This document shows, one piece after another, positions 57,681 through 64,000 of a stretch of 64,000 nt of DNA. This DNA is from Bretschneidera sinensis (lineage: Eukaryota; Streptophyta; Magnoliopsida; Brassicales; Akaniaceae). Within the stretch, counting starts at the first letter, position 1, and every line of letters begins with the position of its first letter. Made by a program: the position numbers and the translations under genes. The notes beneath the pieces are model-generated. The model was not told the origin of the DNA, made no database searches, and saw only the letters and a program-made list of their open reading frames with translations. Location of the stretch: NCBI GenBank assembly GCA_023935145.1, contig CM043702.1, positions 63,617,001-63,681,000 of the forward strand, read 5' to 3'.

Positions 57681-58523
57681 TTAACCCACTCCAATCCTAA
57701 GTAATTCAAGGCAATGATTGAACTTACTTAGAGGTAAGACTTTAGTACCCAAGTCAGCAGGATTTTCTTCCGTGGCAACCTTGTCCACATGGATGCATCC
57801 TTTCGTAACATTTTCCCGAATGAAATGATACCGAACATGCATGTGCTTTGTCCTCCCATGGAACACTGGATTTTTACACAAGTGCAAGGCACTTTGGCTA
57901 TCCGAAAATACCACAACCTGCTCATCCAGTACCTTCAACTCTTCAAGCAACCCTTTGCACCACATAGCTTCCTTAATGGCCTCTGTAGCAGCTATGTACT
58001 CAGCCTCGGTTGTTGAGAGTGCTACCATTGGCTGCCACTGAGCCTCCTTGTTCCTCAGCAACCACTTCATCCCAAGCCAATGCTTCTTTCCGGGATTACT
58101 CACAATTTTGCTGAAAATACTAATTGCCCAAGAAACCCTCAATCGGCTTCTCTCCTTTTCTTGGATGATTCTCATCCCAAGGATCTTTTGTGCAAGGCTG
58201 AGATCCTTCATCTCGAACTCCTCACTAAGTTGAGATGTAAACCTTTTCATCCTCTCCCTGCTGTTCCAAACCAATAGCCCATTAATGACATAGATGAGGA
58301 TACTCACCATCTTCTCCACCTTGTGTCCAGGTGAGAAAGTTCCTGTGAAATCTATGTCTTCTTTCCTTGTGAACCCATTCACCACTAGCCTAGCCTTGTT
58401 ATGGAATTCATCTCTTGGAGTATTCCCTTCTTTGATCTTGTAGAGCCACCTACAATTCACCACTCTCTGTTTTTCTGGTTTTGGCACCAGTTCCCAAGAG
58501 TTGTTCTTCATCAAAGAATCCAT
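57681..58523 (-). pseudogene. pol: RT-RNase H remnant of copia I: open, but with three in-frame deletions
   Basis: A continuous 280-codon frame on the minus strand. RT start: [42 protein letters not shown]. Then [11 protein letters not shown] follows directly, skipping about 98 codons with the first RT Asp and YGLKQSPRQW. The YVDD box reads YVIN (near 58285). LRVS joins WAISIF (near 58130; 69 codons lost) and WLLRNK joins EAQWQP (near 58050; 51 codons lost, including the first RNase H Asp). The RNase H end is intact: [47 protein letters not shown] and RNase H activity are not expected. Confidence 0.9.
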
Positions 58524-59470
58524 TTATTCCTCCATGAATCCTTACACTCCATGGCATCCGTGTAAGTTTCTGGTTCAGCCATCCCTCCTTCTATCCAAGG
58601 AGCTGCTGCATCTATAACATTTGCAAACCCATATCTCAAGGGTGGTCTAACCACTCTTCTTTCCCGGTCTCTTATGAGCTGGTAGTTATTTACTGCATCA
58701 ACTACTTCTTGTTCAGCCTCCTCTTGAGTTTCTTGAGCTTCTTGGCCTTCTTTCAAGGGCTCTACCTGGTCTGAACCCTCTTGCCTCCTTTGCTCTACCT
58801 GAACCGAGTGCTCTTTGATGTGATGCTCAACAATTTCTGAATTGGTTTGCTCACTAGCCCCTGCAGGGTTAGTTTTCTCCAAGTAGGGAAATAATAATTC
58901 ATTAAAGACAACATCCCTACTTATAATCAGTTTCATGCCTTTCTTTTCTAAGGACCACAACCTATATCCCTTAACCCCATCACCATATCCTAGAAATACA
59001 CATTTTCTAGACCTAGGGTCAAGTTTATCCTCCTTTTGGTGTGCATATGCTGCACATCCAAAAGTCCTAAGGTTGCTTAATTCAGGGGGTTTTCCACTCC
59101 ACATCTCCATGGGAGTCTTGAGCTCTATTGCTCTAGAGGGTGATCTATTCACCAAGTATGTAGCTGTAGCTACAGCTTCTCCCCAAAAATATTTTGGTAA
59201 CCCGGATCCTATTAGCATGCAGCTAACTTTTTCCATAAGGGTTCTATTCATTCTTTCAGCAACTCCATTTTGCTGGGGTGTTTTTGCAACCGTTCTATGT
59301 CTTAGAATGCCATTTAATTCACAGAATTTATCAAAATCCTTGTTGCAAAATTCTAAGCCATTATCGGTTCTTAAAGCTTTAACTACCCTACCAGTTTGGG
59401 TTTCCAACAATTTCTTCCACACAACAAATTTATTCAAGGCATCCGATTTATTCTTAAGAAAATAATCCAT
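58511..59470 (-). pseudogene. pol: Integrase core and linker of copia I
   Basis: 320 codons open. LRTDNGLEF gives the second catalytic Asp and GVAERMNRTL the catalytic Glu; WGEAVATATYLVNRSP, KCVFLGYGDGVKGYRLW and the acidic Gln/Glu-rich linker follow. A single lost base near 59460 separates it from the upstream part (LIDDYSR...), and it ends in a shifted frame just before the RT frame begins at 58523. Confidence 0.85.
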
Positions 59471-59492
59471 ACTCTTCTTGAATAATCATCAA

Positions 59493-59726
59493 TTAAAGAC
59501 AAAAAGTAAAAGTTACCTCCCTGTTTGGTGTTCTTGCTGGTCCCCAAAGGTCCGAATGAATGTAATCAAGAATCCCCTTAGACTTGTGCACTCCGGTGTT
59601 AAAGCTGACCCGGTGTTGCTTCCCAAGAATGCGACTCTCACATAAATCCAGTTTTTCTACTTTGTCACCACCAAGTAGACCTTCCTTGCTAAGCACTTGC
59701 AGACCTTTTTTGCTCATGTGTCCCAA
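59493..59726 (-). pseudogene. pol: Integrase N-terminal part of copia I
   Basis: From 59726: MGHMSKKGLQVLSKEGLLGG, then LCESRILGKQHRVSF and LDYIHSDLWGPARTPN. The zinc-finger region has lost one cysteine (CESR for CESC) while the first catalytic Asp in SDLWG is kept. A one-base loss after ARTPN ends the frame. Immediately upstream is a TAG where relatives read a Trp codon (ALWHTRLGH). Confidence 0.85.
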
Positions 59727-59735
59727 GCGAGTGTG

Positions 59736-61025
59736 CTAAAGGGCTGCCTTATCCAGCTCAGCCATCAAGCTTGCTGCTTGATCATTGGTTTCTGTTTCTC
59801 CGATCATCTCATAAAGTCCATCATTTCTTGCTGCCTTGATCACTACCAAAGATCCCTTGGCCACCTTGATCTTTCCTCCCTCTAATTTGCATGTGTACCC
59901 CATGGAGTCCAGCTGCCCCAATGAGATCAAGTTCCTCTTCAAGTCTGGAAGATATCTTACATTTCGCAGCAGCCTTATGACTCCATCAAACATCCTCAAT
60001 TGGATGTCTCCAATCCCTCTCACTTGGCAAGAATTGTCATTTCCCAAGAAGACTCTTCCCTCATTGATCTCCTTGAAATTCTTGAACCATTCTTTGTGAG
60101 GGCACATATGATAGGTGCACCCGGAGTCAAGAATCCACTTTCCGCTGCCTTGCCTCCTGCTCACATTTGAGCATGCGACAAGAACATCATCTTGCTGTTC
60201 TCCTTTGGCAACCGAAGCCTCTCCATTGTTGGTATGACTTCTCCTCTCATCCCATATCCTCTTCTTGCAATCTTTCTTGAAATGGCCCTCCTTGTTGCAG
60301 TAGAAGCATCTCTTTCCTCCTCCATATCTTGTCTTGGAGTGAGATCTCCCATGGCTTTGCCCTCTACCTCTTGATTTCTCCCGGTAGCTGCCATAAGTGC
60401 TACTGCCATTCCGAGCTGCTGGCCTTCCTCTTACGAACAGCCCTTCACCACTTGATGCCTCCTTCATCTTGGCTTTGAAATCATGTGCCCTTATGGCATT
60501 GATCACAATCTCCTTTGTCAAAGAATCCCTTCCATACTCAATTGCATTAATCAAATTATCAAAGCAATATGGAAGTGAATTTAATAAAATGACAGCCAAT
60601 TGTTCATCCGAAAAAGTAATGCTACAGCTATTCAAATCTTGAACTAGCTTGTTAAAGACATCAAGATTATCTTGCAACTCCTTACTAGGGTCCATTTTAA
60701 AAGCAAAGATTCTTTTAAGAAGATAAATTTTGTTAGGAAGAGTTTTGGTAAAAAACAACTTATCTAGTTTCTTCCATATGACAGCCGGAACCTCCGAGTC
60801 TCCGCACTCCCTTGTGATACTATCCGACATGTGCAAGAAAATGGTGCTGTAGGCCATCTTCTTCATCTCCGTCTACTGGTCCTCCGTGACACTTGCTGGA
60901 AAAGCATCATCTTCTCCAATAGCCAAGTCCACTTTCTGCTGCATTAGAACCGCCTTGATCTTCCGCTTCCATAGGGTAAAGTCCCCCTTTCCATCAAACT
61001 TCTCCACATAGAAATTTGAAGCCAT
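59736..61025 (-). pseudogene. gag: Gag and protease of copia I
   Basis: Start ATG at 61025 (MASNFYVEKFDGKGDF). A TAG near 60873, where relatives have CAG, splits gag after about 50 codons; from 60866 a 376-codon frame continues. Blocks (residues from 60866): capsid 1-135 with WKKLDKLFFTKTLPNK and LAVILLNSLP; RG-rich segment 155-183; intact CCHC knuckle CFYCNKEGHFKKDC at 187-200; protease WILDSGCTYHMC at 244-255 with D-S-G; pre-integrase part to 376. It keeps the ~62-residue gag stretch missing in copia B. Gag and protease are thus one or two codons from intact. Confidence 0.9.
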
Positions 61026-61252
61026 CTTTTGCGGACAAGATCCCAGATTTGTGCACTAACCACAACTACTTTCTTTAACCTCAAGAACACAGATCGAAGA
61101 TGGATCTTTAACACCGTTCTTGAATCAACCTTCAAGAACACGACCGGATCTTGATCTTTAACCGTTCTTGATTCACCCAAGAAGTTTGATCTTTGATTCT
61201 TGGAGTCTTGGCTCCGTACCTTCTACTTCTTGTTTCGATAACCAGCTACTGT

Positions 61253-61264
61253 GCTCTGATACCA
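61253..61264 (-). other. Primer binding site of copia I (tRNA-iMet)
   Basis: GCTCTGATACCA on the + strand, one base from the 5' LTR. Only one exact copy is present, unlike copias A and B. Confidence 0.9.
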
Positions 61265-61265
61265 C

Positions 61266-62100
61266 TATTGGAAATCACCTTGACAAGATGCCCAGGTGGT
61301 GATCTTCCAAACACCCAAGTCTTGAATGACTTGTAGAAAGAATTTCAGCAATCGAACTCAAGAACAGAAAATCAAAGAAAGAAAAAAGACAAGTAATTTG
61401 TTGTCGAGGTTCGGCAATGTGCCTACGTCCCCGTGAGTTTCTCCGAACTCTCTGCACTATCTCAATGGTTCTTACAAAGTTACAGCAATCCCCTTCAAGA
61501 ATCCAAGTTCTTGAAGAAACAAGAAGAGAAGGAAGAAGATGAGAACTCAACAATGTTCTCTAATCTAATCTATACTCTCTCTATCTAATTACAACCAGCC
61601 TCACTACAAGAGTCCCTCTTATGTTTATGTCTCTCTACACAATTCTCTCTTAGTGTTTACAATGATCTCACAATGTCACAAAACTCTCTTGTATGTGTGT
61701 TTTTGTATCTTGTATTATCTTATGAAATGAGGCCTTGAAAACCCCTTTTATAGCCTCTTAATTCTTGGACATTCTTGTGAGTCATTATCCTCCCTTTGAT
61801 CATGTTCTTCCTTTAATCTCAGCCCTACATCACTCTCCAAGTGATGCTGTGTGTTTTGGTGTGGTGCTGTGTGCTGCGGCGTGACCTGATGCTGCAGCCA
61901 CCTGATGCTGTGCGCACACCTCCTGCCTGTGGGCAGAAACTTCCACAGCAGTGTGCCTAACCTTCCTATGCTCAAAATTGAAGCACACACATGTGTGCAA
62001 CCTTATAAATTGCTGAACTTTGATATCCCACAATTGGTTTGGACATTAACCAACCTTAGACCATGTTTGGACATGTTTGAAACTTAGGCAAATAACAACA
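61266..62100 (-). repeat. 5' LTR of copia I
   Basis: 835 bp; inner edge TATTGG instead of TGTTGG (a G-to-A change on the + strand). Minus-strand TATA box CTATAAAAG at 61745-61753. Upstream of it lies a GC-rich stretch with TGCTGCAG and GCGTGACC words, and GCACACACATGTGTGC near 61983. Confidence 0.95.
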
Positions 62101-63649
62101 CTCACTGAGTAAACACCTTACTAAAAGTAATCATTTTAGGAGCATTCTTCTTAGATTTCAAATCCTTATCAAATAAGTCATAAAGTAGATATAGGTATAA
62201 AATGACTTATATCTTTTAGATTTTTAAAGGAGAGTCCAATCTTTATAAAAATGAAATTTTATAAATATAAGCACAAATATACACAATTTCAAATACTTCT
62301 ATTACTATTATTCATTGAAGATAACAACCATTTCCATGAATTTTACATATAATTTAAGTCATTATATTAGAGCATAATCTTACCATATTATTTGTGCAAA
62401 CTATTTATTTATAACATTCATCTCAATGTGTATTTATAATATCATAAGCAATTATCACCCACACGTCTTTCATTTAATAATCCACATTGTATGCCTTTCA
62501 TAGGCCAACAATCAAGTATACCCATCTTGGGCCAAACACAAAATATTACCTTCATGGTTCAAATACAACTTATATCTCATGGGAAAAATCACAATTTTCA
62601 CCAATCATCAATGGAATAAATGTAATGCGATGCAATGCAAATTCAATTCTTTATTTATTTCGTTTCATTTCATTTTCATTTACCCCTCACTAGGCTAATC
62701 ATATAACCATTGGGACGTCTCCCCACATAAATAATTTGGATCCCCTCCCTACCCCTTACTATGCGGGGTTCTTATATCTAAACAACTATGATCCCCCTTC
62801 CCCTTACTAGGCGGAGTCCCAACATTTATACGATTATGCAATATTAATGTAAATCATGATCCAAACAACCTTCAACTCAAATATCTATCCACTGCTCATA
62901 TCATTAAATTCATAAAAAAAAAGTAATCATATACTAATTCTCACAATAATTCACTATACTAGTGAAAGAAAGATCAATAATTGAATTAAACAATCATTTA
63001 TTTCACACAAGTCCATATGTCAATCATCTACATTCAAGGGTGTATATTCGCCAAATTATTAGACACATAAGTATCAACCATTTCTAGGTCTAATTCTTAT
63101 ACAATCGTAATTTTTACATATATGCAATTCTCATTGCACTCTCGTTTATAAATCTATAACTTTCCAAATTAGTAGTCACCGACTCGACTAGCATAATGCT
63201 CCTACAAGAAAGGTTATATCAAGAAGCTTATACAAGCAACCAAATATACACATCTACGTATATAGTTATACATTCAATACTTATTTTCATATAGTTTGTA
63301 GTATAGTTCCAATCGTTATATCCATTATATCCATTATATTCCTATAATCCTTTCATTATTATTTTCATCATAAATCATCACGTTTATTAGGAATAGAGTG
63401 GTACTCACTTCTTATACAATTAAACCTCAATCTCTATATACTACTAATTATAATTCATGAACAAATCATATTTTCATACCTTCAATCTATTACTTTTATT
63501 AAACAAGTTATTAAGCTTACTAGAAGTAAGGTGACTCTCACATTTGCCGTACCAAGCTTCAACCTTGGATTACTTCCTAGCATTTGGTATTTTCCTCTGA
63601 TCACACCTAACATATATAATTACTTAGTATAATTGTTTAAGAAACATAC

Positions 63650-64000
63650 TGCTAACCCTCATCTAAATTTTAATAATGATAAAACGCAACTCTAATTGTA
63701 CTAACAGTTTTATCTAAGTGTTTTAAACTATAAAAGCATACAGCCAAGAATCAAGACAGAAGAACTCAACTCGAACCAGACACTAAGTCAAGACAGAAGA
63801 TCTAGTATAGGCATAAGGTATTGAAACAAGTTGTAAATCTCGCTTGTTCAAGTAACTAGCTTGTCTTATGGCTCCTTTTGTAAAAGCATTTTGACAAAAC
63901 TATTTATTCAAACTCTCCTAAATCAAAAACATTTGAAAACATGAAAAACTAGGTTGGAGGGCAACCTAGTCAACTGGCTAGTTATATCAGAAGACTGGGA
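63650..64000. mobile_element. Start of an unidentified insertion, running out of the window
   Basis: LARD LTR homology breaks exactly at TGCTAACCCTCAT. The following 350 bp match nothing else here. TG at the break, an AACTATAAAAGCA TATA-like string near 63727, and paired AGTCAAGACAGAAGA repeats (63755, 63787) would suit the 5' edge of another LTR element. No coding sequence is seen. Confidence 0.4.

Larger units (their letters stand above)
56750..62100 (-). mobile_element. Ty1/copia element I, RT-deleted, comparatively young
   Basis: Perfect duplication CTCAC (56745-56749, 62101-62105). Two LTRs of exactly 835 bp, primer site 61253-61264, gag, protease, integrase and shortened RT-RNase H on the minus strand. 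By eye I count about 15 differences between the LTRs, so it is the youngest complete element here. It shares with copia B three in-frame deletions in RT and RNase H. The damage otherwise is light: two nonsense codons and two single-base frameshifts. Confidence 0.95.
56383..63649 (-). repeat. LTR3: 5' LTR of unit F, split by copia I and cut at right
   Basis: Starts TGTAATGACCCATCCCGAG at 56383. Pieces 56383-56749 and 62106-63649 are homologous to LTR2 up to about 51670. At 63650 homology stops and other DNA begins, so about 1.2 kb of LTR would lie outside the window or be lost. It shows the uninterrupted sequence around copia I when joined at CTCAC. Confidence 0.85.

Overview
This window looks like pericentromeric or otherwise repeat-rich DNA of a flowering plant, probably a dicot. 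Almost every base can be assigned to LTR retrotransposons of lineages known from angiosperms: Tnt1/Tork-like Ty1/copia, Tat-like Ty3/gypsy with an archaeal-type RNase H, Athila-type Ty3/gypsy, and chromovirus-like Ty3/gypsy. No host gene, tRNA, rRNA or CRISPR array was recognised. All names (A, B, G and so on) are my own labels. Every polyprotein frame is broken, so coding entries are given as pseudogenes.

Left block (about 932-18307): a three-level nest on the + strand. A Tat-like Ty3 element (T) has gag-protease at 1559-3467 and RT-RNase H-integrase at 15095-18264. It is split by copia A (3468-15094). Copia A is in turn split inside its RT by copia B (7188-12813, target duplication GAAGG).

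Middle block (18308-52857): a minus-strand, apparently non-coding LARD-like element (E) is opened by a chromovirus G (19495-37190, duplication ATTAA). G itself holds a gag-only Athila-type element (TR-GAG-1, 21696-28494), a copia solo LTR J (30016-30980, GAAAG) and a Ty3 solo LTR H (33676-35118, AATTT). E also holds copia solo LTR C (38718-39552, GTAAC) and copia solo LTR D (39591-47905, CTTCA). D is split by a second gag-only Ty3 element (TR-GAG-2, 39771-47222, CCTGG).

Right block (49700-64000): the 5' LTR of E (49700-52857) is also the 3' LTR of a second LARD-like unit, F (52858-56382), giving LTR-internal-LTR-internal-LTR. F carries a foldback MITE (54153-54324). Its outer LTR (from 56383) is split by a fairly young minus-strand copia I (56750-62100, CTCAC) and is interrupted again at 63650 by an element that runs out of the window.

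The most interesting signals are these. (1) Two adjacent parts of a copia LTR U3 are found separately inside LTRs of two different Ty3 families, which suggests promoter-module exchange across superfamilies. (2) Copias B and I share the same three in-frame deletions, which remove RT and RNase H catalytic residues but spare protease and, in I, the integrase triad; this looks like a mobile, RT-deficient parasite lineage. (3) Two gag-only Ty3 families share the same short motif where pol should have been. (4) The LARD units form a tandem with a shared central LTR. (5) A MITE has a paralogous empty site within the same window.
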